A stretch of DNA of 64,000 nucleotides, taken from positions 1,860,001-1,924,000 of the forward strand of contig NC_014376.1 in assembly GCF_000144625.1 (NCBI RefSeq), written 5' to 3'. Position numbers and translations under genes: made by a program. This document shows, in pieces, positions 34,404-46,300 of this stretch. The notes under the pieces are model-generated. The model had not been told where the DNA came from and did no database searches. It saw nothing but the letters and a program-made list of their open reading frames with translations. Positions within the stretch are counted from its first letter, which is position 1. Each line of letters opens with the position of its first letter. Source of the stretch: [Clostridium] saccharolyticum WM1. GTDB taxonomy: Bacteria > Bacillota > Clostridia > Lachnospirales > Lachnospiraceae.

Positions 34404-36671
34404 ATGAATAAAAAATGCGGGATAAAGTTAAGCAAAATGCGGTACTTGTATAAAGGGCTGGGTATCTTGTTCGGTTGCTTGATACTGTGGGTTTCTCTCA
34501 GAGAAGGAAAGAGGCTGCATTTTTTAGAAATGGAAATGATGCCATCAGAGCAGAATTTTGTAATCAACGTTGGGGCAAACGGCAAGAATGTTGAGGTTTT
34601 TGCTGCGGAAAAAGGCGTTCATGTCGAGATCGGTTATTCCGAAGGACTGGAAGAGCAGCAGACGAGGCTGACAATAAAGGGAACTATCAGAGATAAAGTA
34701 TCAGACAGTACACCAGTCCATCTTTTGCTGTTTGGTCTAGATAATACAGAAAATTGGCAATGGGAAATGCTTAGTTCTGTGGGGCTGTCTTCGATTCAAT
34801 ATGATAAAGGTGAGATGATAAATATCCGGGCATACCTTTTCCTGTATGCCGCTGGAATATTTGGGATACTTGGTCTTTTCCTGCTTTTTAAGAATAATGG
34901 AACAAAGAGAAACTATGCAAAAGAAAGACTGCTGGAATTTATGGATGGCGCAGAGAATCAGGCAGCATTTGAAGCAGGGAAGCGATGGTTCTTCATTCAA
35001 GACAGGAGACGATATTGGAACCGATGTCTGATACTGTTATTTGCCTGTGGATCAGGTCTTTACATTTTCCAGGAATATTTATATCAGTGGTTCTTTCTGA
35101 ATTCCAAAGACCACATAGGACTTGTTTTTATGTTAACTCTGTCGATTGTGAGCTTAGGAGGTGCGTTTGAAGCTTATTGGGCCAAAAAGCATATGGAGGT
35201 ACTTACAAGAGAGAACCGGCCACTTACGGCAGCAGCAGCTTTTTTGATGGAGGCAGCATATGGTTCATATTGGCATCAGTCCTACTGCAAAAAACAAGTA
35301 CATAATGCTGCCGTTGGGCTTGCCAGGGCCGGAAGATATGTTCAGGCGTTAAAACTGGCTGATCATGAATGGAAAGGCGTTGAGGAAAAGAAACAGATGC
35401 AGCTGGCTCACAGTAATCTACGCCAGGTATGCTTCCTGGGACTGGAAAGACAACAAGATTTAGAAGCAGAATTTGTGAACCAGAAGCAGCTTGTAAAAAA
35501 ATATCCCGGATTAAAAAGAATGGGAGAGGCACTGATCCTGCTAACTACAATCAAGAAGGCTTATATGGATCAGAAATTTGCACAGGTAGAGGCATACATA
35601 AATGTATATTGTGAACGTTATCCAGATGCCTATCATCACATCCCCCTTATGCCTATTGAGATGAAAGTCTATGAACAGACAGGAGAAATTGAAAAAGCAA
35701 AAAACATCTGCAGTCATCTTCTTTCGTACAGCCCTGAAAATATTGCTGTCAGGGAGGCAATGGAATATGGAACCTGTACCTATGTGGAATCTCCGGGTTT
35801 TCTCAAAGATAAGACTGGTTTTGTATTACGGATGGTTATGACCGGCGTACTTGGCTTTTACATAGTGCTGCTTGGGAGCGTTATGTTCCTGGGACCACAT
35901 CATTGGGGAGCAGATGAAACGGAAATATATGATGAGACGAAAGCCGAAAAAATCATACCGCGAATAAACGAAAGTGTAACAGAGAAGGCAGAAGATGAAT
36001 CAATGGAAACAGAAGAGTCTGAAGCGGAGCAGGAGCCGACGTTTGAGATACCTGCTTCTCAGGCGCCAGGCATTAAAATGGATTTGCCAAAAGACTGGAA
36101 TGGCCTTACAGTCAGAAAAGAGTTTGAAGGAGGGTGCAGTTTCCATCAGAAAAAATCTTATGATTTGATAGGGGATGGAGTTTTATTCTATCTTCAGGTG
36201 TATACTGATTGCAGCTATGTTAATCTGCCGGATTATGAAGTATGGGGATATGATGGTTCTTATGTATACGTGATGTCAAGGCCTACAGATGTAACATTTT
36301 ATATGGAAGACAGTGCCATAAGCGAGGAATACCATAATATGCTAAGGGAGATTAGTCAGATCCGGGATACTTTCCGGATTCAGTCTGACACAGCTAAATA
36401 TGACGGATATGAATTTGTATTTCCGAACAGCAGCCATAGTATGCTGCAGGAGCCGGATTTATGGAATCTTTCAGCCGGCCGGCTGAGGATTGCAAAGAAC
36501 GAGATTTATGCAAGACACGGCAGGTTATTTACTGATGAAGAATTACAGAAATATTTTAATCAATGCAGCTGGTATGAAGGAACGATTGCTCCAGAAGATT
36601 TCTTAGAAAATATGCTGAATGAAACAGAGCGGTTCAATATCCGCCTGATTCAGGAACAGCAAAAAAAATAA
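34404..36671 (+). CDS. Membrane protein with C-terminal YARHG domain
   Basis: The 755-residue protein has one helix near the N-terminus (YLYKGLGILFGCLILWVSL), two or three in the first third (about residues 145-165, 215-275), a cytoplasmic helical-repeat stretch like TPR (about 290-470), another helix near 480-505 (VLRMVMTGVLGFYIVLLGSV), an acidic linker, and an extracellular tail. The tail ends in a YARHG domain: LRIAKNEIYARHGRLFTDEE, YFNQCSWYEG. YARHG is an extracellular module of unknown role in Gram-positive membrane proteins. ATG 34404 follows AGGAGTGAACGA. The length may reflect a sensor or transport-linked role, and I cannot assign one. Confidence 0.75.
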   Translation: MNKKCGIKLSKMRYLYKGLGILFGCLILWVSLREGKRLHFLEMEMMPSEQNFVINVGANGKNVEVFAAEKGVHVEIGYSEGLEEQQTRLTIKGTIRDKVSDSTPVHLLLFGLDNTENWQWEMLSSVGLSSIQYDKGEMINIRAYLFLYAAGIFGILGLFLLFKNNGTKRNYAKERLLEFMDGAENQAAFEAGKRWFFIQDRRRYWNRCLILLFACGSGLYIFQEYLYQWFFLNSKDHIGLVFMLTLSIVSLGGAFEAYWAKKHMEVLTRENRPLTAAAAFLMEAAYGSYWHQSYCKKQVHNAAVGLARAGRYVQALKLADHEWKGVEEKKQMQLAHSNLRQVCFLGLERQQDLEAEFVNQKQLVKKYPGLKRMGEALILLTTIKKAYMDQKFAQVEAYINVYCERYPDAYHHIPLMPIEMKVYEQTGEIEKAKNICSHLLSYSPENIAVREAMEYGTCTYVESPGFLKDKTGFVLRMVMTGVLGFYIVLLGSVMFLGPHHWGADETEIYDETKAEKIIPRINESVTEKAEDESMETEESEAEQEPTFEIPASQAPGIKMDLPKDWNGLTVRKEFEGGCSFHQKKSYDLIGDGVLFYLQVYTDCSYVNLPDYEVWGYDGSYVYVMSRPTDVTFYMEDSAISEEYHNMLREISQIRDTFRIQSDTAKYDGYEFVFPNSSHSMLQEPDLWNLSAGRLRIAKNEIYARHGRLFTDEELQKYFNQCSWYEGTIAPEDFLENMLNETERFNIRLIQEQQKK

Positions 36672-36716
36672 TAACAAGAGCAGCACAGAACAGTCTTACT
36701 ATGGCCGTATAAGCAT

Positions 36717-36754
36717 CTACAGATGCCTCTCCCTGTGATAGCAGGCATCTGTAG
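36717..36754. terminator. Bidirectional terminator
   Basis: CTACAGATGCC pairs perfectly with GGCATCTGTAG across a 16-base loop, between the convergent YARHG and permease genes. It is followed by TAATTT on the plus side. Confidence 0.7.
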
Positions 36755-36827
36755 TAATTTACAAACTAAATTCTATATACCGTTTAAGCTCAGTGTTCCA
36801 GAAAATACATGATATTTTGAGGAATGC

Positions 36828-38255
36828 TTAATCTTTTTTCATGTCTGGATCATAGATTTCTTCCGAAAATTCCGTTAAAATACGACGATGCTCCGGTGTT
36901 CCTGCCGGATATTGCTTGGGTTGGGGCATCTTTCGTTTGCTTGTTACCTTTACAATACCATAGCAGACCGAAAAAAAGGCAACAAGAGCGATACCTGCAA
37001 GGAATCCCAAGGTCTGTCCTTTTAAAAACGGCATGCTGAACATGGCAATGATCAATCCTGCCATGGTAAACAGAGAACTGTACGGAAAACCGCACAGGCG
37101 GCAGTTTCCTTCCGGCTTTCCGTTCTTTTTCCGGAAACGGATATGAGTATACATGAGCACAATATAAGTAAAAAGCAATGCAAATCCCCCGGAGCTGATT
37201 AAAAACAGATAAACTTCGGGAAAAAGCAAACCGATATACAGAAACAGCATCATAGAGAAACCGGAAAATAAGATTCCCCGGTAGGGGACATCGGTTTTGT
37301 CTTTTAAAAATGAAGGACCAAGCCGGTCCTCCACTAGAGAACGGAGCATTCTTCCGATTCCAAACATGGCAGCTACCATAGTAGACAAAATTGCGCTGAT
37401 CAGTATCACCGTCATAGCAGTGCCGGCCCAGGTCATTTGATAGCGGTTTAAAGCCGTAACCATAGGGCTGACGTTTTCGCTTAAGGATTGGCTGGGGACC
37501 AGCAGCAAAAGAACTGAAATACACAGAATATAAAGTGTTACCAGCCAGAAAACCGTCAGATGAATGGCGCGGGGTATATTTTTTTGTTTATTTTCTGTTT
37601 CACTGGCAGCCAATCCGATGATTTCAAAGCCTGCATAGGTAAATAAAACGATCAGCATGCTTCCTGCCAGGCTTTTGAAACCGCCGGGGAGAAATGGCTC
37701 GGATCGCAATATACTGTTTCCTATGGGGCGGGAGCCAGGTAAAACACCCAATACAATCATAGAACCTAAAAGAATAAAACCAATAATAGCTATAATTTTA
37801 ATTGCTGACAGAATGCTTTCCAGATGGCTTAACTGCTTTGCGCCCAATAGGTTTAACAGTGTTACTCCGGCGATCAGGAAAGTGCCAAGGAATGGAATCG
37901 ATACCGAGGGAAACCAGGTTCGAAACAATAAGGAAACTGCGGTAGCCTCACTTGACATGGAAATGACCATACCGGTCCAATAGACCCAGCCCACTACAAA
38001 ACCTGTGCCATTGTTGATATACTGAGATGCATATGTTCGGAAAGAAGCGGAATCCGGGTTAGATACCGTCATTTCCGAAAGCGCAAACAGAATGAAATAA
38101 ACCATAACAGCGCAAATCAGATAAGTAAGAATAATTGCCGGGCCGGCAGCCTGTATGGCAACTGATGAGCCTAAAAAAAAGGAACCGCCGATTACGGTTC
38201 CCAAAGCCATCATCGTTAAGCGGCCTGCAGTAAGGCCATGTGCTTTATTTTTCAT
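36828..38255 (-). CDS. APC-superfamily amino-acid permease
   Basis: The 475-residue protein has 12 membrane helices and the AAT-type start ALGTVIGGSFFLGSSVAIQ (the glycine-rich unwound part of helix 1 that holds the substrate backbone). ALSEMTVSNPDSASFRTYAS and GFVVGWVYWTG in helix 3 and FTYAGFEIIGLAASETENKQ in helix 6 are typical of the amino-acid transporter (AAT/YbgF-GabP-like) branch. It is most like aromatic, GABA or basic-amino-acid permeases, but the substrate is not clear. GAGGA precedes the ATG. The flanking AGGATTCCTC and GAGGAATCCT copies (38257-38266 and near 38320) form an inverted repeat in its leader that could fold over the RBS. Confidence 0.92.
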   Translation of the reverse strand: MKNKAHGLTAGRLTMMALGTVIGGSFFLGSSVAIQAAGPAIILTYLICAVMVYFILFALSEMTVSNPDSASFRTYASQYINNGTGFVVGWVYWTGMVISMSSEATAVSLLFRTWFPSVSIPFLGTFLIAGVTLLNLLGAKQLSHLESILSAIKIIAIIGFILLGSMIVLGVLPGSRPIGNSILRSEPFLPGGFKSLAGSMLIVLFTYAGFEIIGLAASETENKQKNIPRAIHLTVFWLVTLYILCISVLLLLVPSQSLSENVSPMVTALNRYQMTWAGTAMTVILISAILSTMVAAMFGIGRMLRSLVEDRLGPSFLKDKTDVPYRGILFSGFSMMLFLYIGLLFPEVYLFLISSGGFALLFTYIVLMYTHIRFRKKNGKPEGNCRLCGFPYSSLFTMAGLIIAMFSMPFLKGQTLGFLAGIALVAFFSVCYGIVKVTSKRKMPQPKQYPAGTPEHRRILTEFSEEIYDPDMKKD

Positions 38256-38369
38256 AGGATTCCTCGCTTTTGCTTTTGGTATTAGTATTGCAGATATCGG
38301 ATAAGTTATACCAAACAGAGGAATCCTTCGGTGTGCTTTTTGGACAGGATGCAGAATCCTTCTTGGGCC

Positions 38370-38942
38370 TTACTTTCTGGTCTCTGATACTGCCTTATAA
38401 CGAACTTCTTTCATTCCCCGGCTCATTGTTTCAATCGGATCATGTCCATAAAGCCATTGGTCATGAATTTTTTCTGGAAGTATTACCGGCATTCGGTCAT
38501 GAATAAATGAAATGCCAGACCAAGCCGGGCGTGTCAGAATAACGAACAGAGATTCCCCCGTTTGCAAGTCTGTTCTCGATATTCCAGCCATCCATACCGG
38601 GCGGTTATCCGGAGTTGACAGTGCATACTTGATCTTTTGGGAGCCGCGCTTTTCCCATTCAAAATACCAGCTGGCCGGTATCAGGCAGCGTCCTTCCGAC
38701 ATGGGCCGACGAAACATATTCTTTTCTGCTGCCGTTTCGCTTCGGGCATTAATGACCTCACCTTTCCCGTCAAACCTGGGAAATCCCCAACGCATTGCCG
38801 TCATGGTTCCATTCGGGGATAGCACAGGTGCAAGGTTAGTAGGGTATACCTCGCCTGTTTTTACTGTTGTTTTTCTCTCAACTTCAGCGATAATAGAACG
38901 CAGCTCAGCGTCCTCAATTTCAATATAGTATCTGCCGCACAC
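38370..38942 (-). CDS. SRAP-domain protein (YedK/HMCES-like)
   Basis: The 190-residue protein starts at GTG 38942, giving (M)CGRYYIEIEDAEL. Cys2, freed by removal of Met1, forms the thiazolidine link to abasic DNA sites that defines SRAP proteins. Other conserved pieces are PTNLAPVLSPNG, MRWGFPRFDG, NARSETAAEKNMFR, CLIPASWYFEWE and the catalytic His in SFIHDRMPVIL. It shields abasic sites in single-stranded DNA during the SOS response. Upstream in-frame codons exist to 39008 but would bury the essential Cys, so they cannot be the start. It lies 41 bases after the AraC-type gene on the same strand. Confidence 0.95.
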   Translation of the reverse strand: MCGRYYIEIEDAELRSIIAEVERKTTVKTGEVYPTNLAPVLSPNGTMTAMRWGFPRFDGKGEVINARSETAAEKNMFRRPMSEGRCLIPASWYFEWEKRGSQKIKYALSTPDNRPVWMAGISRTDLQTGESLFVILTRPAWSGISFIHDRMPVILPEKIHDQWLYGHDPIETMSRGMKEVRYKAVSETRK

Positions 38943-38983
38943 GTTATTGAACCACCTTTCCGATCGTAGGCCGTCATTAGTTT

Positions 38984-39841
38984 TTATTTCTGTTTGACAG
39001 GAATCCAAATTTCGCAGTAATATTTTTCGTCCTGCACACCGTTTGTATACCCGGCGGGGTCACTATACATTTCAATATTGTAACCCGCTGCAATTTCATA
39101 GTCCTTACAGCCGGGCAACCATTCTGAAAATATTTTCTTGTGCACATCCTGCAAAGAATGGGAAGCTGCCCCTTTGCAAGGAAAAACAGCCCAGGTGTGT
39201 TTCGGAATAACCCTGGTAATAAATCCCTCGGCAATTTCCTCAATGGGGTTGTAATTATCTGCGATCAGATATTCAAATTCATTACTGCCCATGTTTTCAT
39301 CAATGGACACACCGTACATACTGCAAACAAGATCACTTTTTCCTGTTTGATAGTAATCCGCCCAAAACTTCGGGATCTCCGTAGCCGCTTCCTCATATTT
39401 GCAAACCTTTGATACACCGATAATGGTAAACTCATCCTTTTTTACAATTTTGTAATCCAAAGTAAAACCTCCTTCTAATATGAGTTTGATTTTCAACGAA
39501 GCAAAAGATTTTATCATTGTTTCGCCTTTTCGTACAGAGGAGGGAGTTGCACCATGAAACCGGGTAAAAGCTTTTGTAAAGCTATCAGGTGATTCATAGC
39601 CGTATTTGAGTGCAATATCAATGATTTTTCTTTCCGAGGAAACAAGCTCGCTGCCGGCAAGCGTAAGCCTGCGTTTCTTTATATAATCTCCGACCGTAAA
39701 ACCGCAGAGCAAAGCAAACCCCTTTTGAAAATAGAACGGTGATATCATTGCCTGTTTTGCAATATCTTCCATAGTCAGTTCTTCGGTGATATTGTCCTCA
39801 ATATAACTGATTGCTTTACTGATACATTCCGTCCACTCCAT
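38984..39841 (-). CDS. AraC-family regulator with GyrI-like effector domain
   Basis: The 285-residue protein begins at ATG 39841, behind CAGGAGGTG. Residues 1-110 form the AraC double helix-turn-helix (LTMEDIAKQAMISPFYFQKG, IIDIALKYGYESPDSFTKAF, HGATPSSVRKG). Residues 130-285 form a GyrI/SbmC-like domain (DEFTIIGVSKVCKYEE, GFITRVIPKHTWAVFPCKG, YNIEMYSDPAG, YYCEIWIPVKQK) that usually binds small hydrophobic drugs. The order is the same as in Rob and BltR/TipA-like multidrug sensors. Target genes are unknown; the SRAP gene follows on the same transcript. Confidence 0.93.
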   Translation of the reverse strand: MEWTECISKAISYIEDNITEELTMEDIAKQAMISPFYFQKGFALLCGFTVGDYIKKRRLTLAGSELVSSERKIIDIALKYGYESPDSFTKAFTRFHGATPSSVRKGETMIKSFASLKIKLILEGGFTLDYKIVKKDEFTIIGVSKVCKYEEAATEIPKFWADYYQTGKSDLVCSMYGVSIDENMGSNEFEYLIADNYNPIEEIAEGFITRVIPKHTWAVFPCKGAASHSLQDVHKKIFSEWLPGCKDYEIAAGYNIEMYSDPAGYTNGVQDEKYYCEIWIPVKQK

Positions 39842-40316
39842 GTGCAACACCTCCTGTCTGTACCTGTATCTTACGATCTTCAAAGGTTTTTTTCCCGACT
39901 TATCGTGTTATATTTTGTCTGCATTGTGATTTTTATAAAGCCTGACATTTTCCGCATACCAAATGCAGCAGGGAACAAAACTTGCTTTTGGGTTCTCCAA
40001 CTCCTATCCGTTTCACTGAGGCAATTATAACTCATCATTGCCAGGAAGAAAATACCAACTTTTTTTGGGGAATCCGTCATTTAATACTTCTCATTGAGAG
40101 GCCGGTTAAAACCAGGTCTTTCAAAGCCAGGTAACTATCAGATCGCCCGCAGCATAAAAGTTGGTGTAAATTTTATAATTCTCTTAAGAAATTAATAAAA
40201 AACATAAAAAATGCTACAATATAATATTGTGCTGATTTTTACATTAAAACAGACAAACTATCTGTAAAAGGATGCCGTCATGTTGGATGGATTTCTTAAA
40301 TAAGGAGGAGCTTCCA

Positions 40317-43300
40317 TTGCTGAGCTTGTTGGAAAAAATTGATTTTTATATAAATTCCCCGTTTTTATTGTATCTTTTATTGATCCTGGCTGTTTCTATC
40401 TGTGTCGTGCTATTTATTCTGTATTATCGTCATTATCATTTTAATAAGGATGTACACTTCCCGTCCTGCTTTTTGGAAGAAGGAGATAAACCGGGCCCCT
40501 GTGAATGGGAGAAGCAGATGGTTAATCTGGCAGAAGCGCATGGTAACGTCAGGCTGGATGGGCATAGTTTTGTTCTTAATGATTATAATCAGGCTGCCTA
40601 TAAAAAACTGAATCGAATCAGAAACCGCATCTCATCGGTATCCACCGATATCATTTCTCTGATTCCGGCAGCACGCTGGCTCTTTGACAATTTTCAGATG
40701 CTGTACCGGGAAATTAAACGAGTTCGCACTTCCGGAACCAGCTATGCTGTTTTGCCGGTCCTTACAGGAAAGGAATACCGCAACTTTCCCCGTATTTATG
40801 TTGTGGCAAAAAAGATGGTGGCTCTTACCGGCGGACATTTAAGCGAGGAAAACATTGATCTGATGCTGAAGGCTTATCAGCAGAAGGTTTCCCTCACGGA
40901 TAAGGAAATCTGGGTTTTGCCGGAAGTGCTGGGCTTTTGCCTTCTAGAAGAAATCATAATAATTGCGGAAGAAATCCTTCGAATGATTGATGTGAAATCA
41001 AAGGCAGAAAGCTTTGTCAGGGACCGGCTGGCAGAAAAGCAGGGACCGGCTGATATCTCGGCTCTGCTTTGTAAAACGGAGGATAACTTAAGGCTCAACT
41101 ATTCCTTTCATGCTCATGTCATATATCTGCTGAAAAGTATGTCTTTTGATGAGGCCTTTATTCAAAGCTACCTGGAATATCATTTTTCCTCCATGGAAAG
41201 ACAGGTGAGGGCCTCCGGCATATTTCTGGAGGAAGGAAATATTGAATCATATCTTGAAACAAATATCCGGACCTTGATTGTCAGCCTGAGGGATATTAAT
41301 GAAGTGGATGAGGAAAAATTCTTTGAGGAATATTCTTGTCTGGAGCAGATTTTATCACAGGATCCGGATGGCGTATATACAAAGATGGATTTGGAGTCCA
41401 GGGGTATGTACCGGGGAGTTATTGTTAAATTATCCCTCCGTTACCGGCTGACGGAGGAAAAGATAGCAAAGGACTGCCTGGAACTGGCGGTTCAGGGAAG
41501 AGAGGACCTGCTTTGCTCCCACCATGTAGGATCCTATTTATTGGGAAAGGGTTATCCGGTTCTGAAAGCTAAGGCATTAGGAAAACCGGTCCCCCAAAGC
41601 ATTAAGAAAAGGCGGAACGTATGCGGCATCCTTTATTTCCTTATTCTGTGCCTGATCACTTTGGGGTTAAGCGCCTGCTTTCTCAATCGTTCCCGAATTC
41701 TTGGAGGACTGGAGAGGACTGGAAGGTATATCATTTTTCTTCTGGCAGCAATGCCGTTATTAATGGGCATTTCCATAGAGATCACGAATTTCATATTTAC
41801 CAGAAGAATCAAAGTCCGGAAGATTCCATCCTTGAATTATCTGAAGGAAATACCAGAAGAGGCAAGAACCTTTGTAGTTATGCCGGTAATTGTCTCATCC
41901 AAGGAGCAGGGACTGGGGTATATGGACCGCCTTCATAAGCATTACCTGGCAAACCGGCAGGAGAACCTTTATTTTGCTTTACTGCTTGATTTTGAGGATT
42001 CCCAGAACCAATGCATGACAAAGGACCAGGAGATTGAAAGCGCCCTATTTGAACGTATGAAAGAATTCAATGCGCTCTATCCGGCGGTGCCCCAGCGCTT
42101 TTCCCTGTTTTTCCGCTGCCGGAAATGGAATGAGGCAGAGAACTGCTATATGGGCTGGGAGCGTAAGAGAGGAAAGCTGGAAGAGTTTAATAACCTTTTA
42201 AAAGGAGCAGGAAAAGAGAATACCACATTTTCCTCCGTATATTGCGATGAGAATCTTCTTACCACCTTCCGTTATGTGATTACACTGGATGCAGATACCA
42301 ATCTCCTTCGTGACAATGCTGCAAAACTGGTGGGACTGATTGATCATCCTTTAAATCGGCCGGTTCTGGATCCTGCAGGACAAATGGTGAAAGAGGGCTA
42401 TGTCATCATTCAGCCCTCGGTCAGAAACCATATCGTTGATAAAAACGGCAGCAGGTTTACGAAGATATTCGGGGGGGAATCGGGCCTTGCCCATTATGGA
42501 ACGGTTATATCAGATATTTACCAGGATATTTTCAACAAGGGAATCTATACCGGGAAAGGCATCTATGACATAGAGGCCTTTCGTAAGGTGCTTCAGAATA
42601 AGGTACCGGAAAACAGGATTCTCAGCCATGACCTTTTTGAGAGCTGCTATGCACGTACTGCCTTCTCCAGCACAGTAAAGATCATGGACAACTTTCCCAA
42701 CAGTGTTTTATCCTTTACCAAAAGGGAGCACCGGTGGCTTCGCGGAGACTGGCAGCTGGTGCCCTGGTTGTTTATGAAGAAGAACCAGGAAGGAGATAGC
42801 TTATGTGCATTGTCACGGTGGAAAATCTTTGACAACTTAAGAAGAAGCCTGGTTCCTCTGAGTAAAACTCTAGTTGTACTGCTGAATCTGGCATGGATAC
42901 CAAAAGCATTTTATCTCTGGCTTCCCCTTGTTTTCTTTCAAGACATGTTTTCTCTGGTGATTCTTCTGCTTGCAGTTATCATCCAGAAATTGATCAGACC
43001 AAAACTTGCTCTTGTTTATAAAGGCTTTACTAAGGAGCTTGCTGCCATGCTTTACCGGGCATTCCTGGAGTTTACCATTACTCCTTACCGTGGCTATGTG
43101 GCATCAGACGCAATCATCAGAACTCTGTACCGGATTTTTATCAGCAAAAAAAATCTGCTTCGGTGGAATACGGCAGAAGCAGTGGACGCCTCCATTGTCA
43201 ATACAAGAAGAGGATATTTTCTTACCATGTGGAGTTCACTTCTACCGGCGTTTGTGCTTGTGGTAATTTTATTTACAGGGTATTTCAGCCCGGCTGGAAT

Positions 43301-46300
43301 GTTTTTGACAGCAATGGTCATTGCAGTCTGGAGCTTTGCCTTTGAAATAGCATACCGGATCAGCCAGCCGGATGAGAAGCATCATCGGAAGAATAAGGCG
43401 CTGGACCGTGAACTGCTTCTGGACACTGCGAGAAGAACCTGGCAGTTTTTTAAGGAGCTTTCCACAAAAGAAAATAACTGGCTCTGTCCGGATAATTACC
43501 AGATTTCAATGGTGGAAAAGGTCAGCGATAAAACATCACCGACCAATATCGGGCTTCAGTTTCTGGCAATTTTATCAGCCAGGGATTTTGGGTTTGAAAC
43601 CCTCAGTTCCACATTGGAAGCTGTGGAAAATCTGATGGAAACGGTGCAGAAATTGCCCAAATGGGAGGGACAACTCTATAACTGGTATCATACGGGAACT
43701 TTGGAGGTACTTCACCCGGCCTATATATCCACCGTAGACAGCGGTAATTTCCTGGGACATCTGGTTGCCTTAAAAAACGGTCTCTTAGAGCAGATCAATC
43801 AGCCGGTCTATCCGGATAATTTTCTGTCAGAACTTAGAATTGCGGTTAAGAACAGCAAGGAAGAAATTAAACTCAGAACTGGTAACCCTGCAGGAAACGG
43901 GCTAAGAAACGGATATCTAAGAATAGGGGAAATGATAGAAGACCTTGCGGATATCTGGGAAGACTTAATAGGAAGAAATACCTGGCCGCCGGCGGATTAC
44001 CTGTGGACCAGGCATTTGAAGAACCTTATAGACAGCACTGCAAACGAAGCTGCGGCCTTAAAACTGAAGGAAGAGAGTTTTTCATCCTATCCTTCTCTTG
44101 GCCGTTTGGCTGCGGAAGGCAATCAGTATGCGGACAGCATGATAGAACGGATCAAAGCGCTGAGCAATAAAATAGACTGTATTTTAGCAAATGCGGATTT
44201 CCGATTTTTATTTAATGAAAAAAGGATGCTGTTTCATATTGGTTATCATGTATCCTCCCGCATGCTGGATGACGGATGTTACGACCTCATGGCATCGGAA
44301 TCGGCTCTTACCAGTCTTCTTGCCATAGCCATGGGAGAAGTGCCGTTAAAGCACTGGTATAAGCTGGGACGGCCTTTGACCGTTGTTCAGGGTATTCCAT
44401 GCTTCGTATCCTGGAGCGGAACCATGTTTGAATATCTGATGCCCAATCTGGTATTTAAAGAATATGAAGGCTCGGTCTACGCCCAGACCTCCAGGGCAGC
44501 GGTGCTCCAGCATATGAAGTATGCAAAAGAGGCAGAGATACCCTGGGGAATATCGGAATCCCAGTATTACCGTTTTGATTTACATGCAAATTACCAGTAC
44601 AAGGCTTTCGGAGTACCGAAGATAAGACTTCAGCCGGTCCGGAAAAATTCCATGGTGGTTGCTCCTTATGCTACGATGCTGGCGCTTGATATTGCAGAAG
44701 AAGAATGCATGAAAAATTTGAGGAGGCTGAAGGAATTAGGTGCTTTCGGCACTTATGGCTTTTATGAGTCTGTTGATTTTAACGTTCCCAACTCTGTGGA
44801 TCTGACGCCATACTGCATTGTCAAATCCTATATGGCCCATCATCAGGGGATGAATCTGGCAGCGATTAATAACTATTTGAATGATGGCATTCTTCGGGAG
44901 AGGTTTCACGGGGAAATGATGATAAAGGCTGCAGAGGTCCTGCTGGAAGAAAAACGCCAGTCCTATTTGATCTCCATTGCAAAGCAGGGATATACCATAA
45001 AAATCGGAAAGCCTTTATTTAAAGAAGACGTTTACAGTAACCGTTATGTAAACAGGAGAGGAATAAACCCTCCGGTTGTGAATTATCTGTCAAATGGCAG
45101 GTATTCCCTGATGATAACCTCCGACGGAGACGGCTTCAGCAAATATGAGGACCGGATGCTTTACCGATGGCGTTCGGATATTTATGCAAATACAGGTAAT
45201 TATATCTATATTAAGGAAATGAAACAAGGGAAAATCTGGAGTGCTGCCTATCATCCGACGAAAACAGAGCCGGAGGATTATCAGGTGATTTTCTGCCCCC
45301 ACCAGGCGGAATTTAAACGAAGGGATGGAGACATCTCGTCACACATGATTGTCAGCCCTGATGCGGACCATAACCTAGAAATAAGAAAGATCACATTTAC
45401 CAATCACGGGAATGAGGAAAAGCAGCTGGAAGTGACCAGTTATCTGGAAGTGGTGGATGATACCCATCTGGCAGAAATAAGCCATCCTGCGTTTAACAAG
45501 CTGTTTCTGGAAAGTGAGTATCTGGAAGAGCATGAAATCTTTCTTGCAAAAAGGCGAAGAAGGAAGGAGGGGGAGAATCCTTATGTGATGCATATGGCAA
45601 GAACGGGAGCGAAGCTGTGCAAAAAAATAGAATATGAAAATGACAGGAAACGGTTTATCGGGAGAAATAATACGCTGGAGAACCCGGATGCCGTGGTCAA
45701 CAGCATTGCTTTTTTCAACCAATCCGGCTTTTGCAATGATCCCATTATGAGCCTGCGGGTACAATTTTTTATAGGGGCCGGTGAAAGCATCTGCGTTTCA
45801 TTCATTACCGGAGTGTGCGGCAGCAAGGAGGAAGCTATAAAAATTGCAGGGGAATTGAATGTAGGTTACCGGATTGATGATATTCTGGAAAAATTCAGGC
45901 TTCAGACGAACCTGGAGTTAAAATATCTGGAGATCAACAGAGCCCAGCTAAATGCTTTTCAGGATCTGATCAGCCCCATCTTCTATCCTGCCGGTATTTA
46001 CCGGGGGCCGGCTGAAAATATAAGACGCAACTTTATGAATCAGAGCTTCTTATGGAAATTCGGTGTATCCGGCGATAATCCCATTCTGCTTTTAATGGTA
46101 CGGTCCATGGAAGAGGAACGAATCGTAAAAGATGTATTGAAGGCTTACGAATATATGAGAATTAACCGTGTTATGGTTGATCTGATCATACTGATTGATT
46201 CTAAACATGGATATCATCAGGAGGTGGATGAATTAATCAACGATATGACAAGCTCTCTGCGGATCTATGATTCCAGAAGCCAGAAGCCAAGCTTTTTTAA

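Noticed and set aside
38256..38369. T-box or other known riboswitch before the permease
   Set aside because: Only a 10-bp inverted repeat is visible; no T-box consensus or specifier loop could be identified.
38512..38928. Plus-strand open frame across the SRAP gene
   Set aside because: The minus strand carries all SRAP motifs; the plus frame is a shadow.
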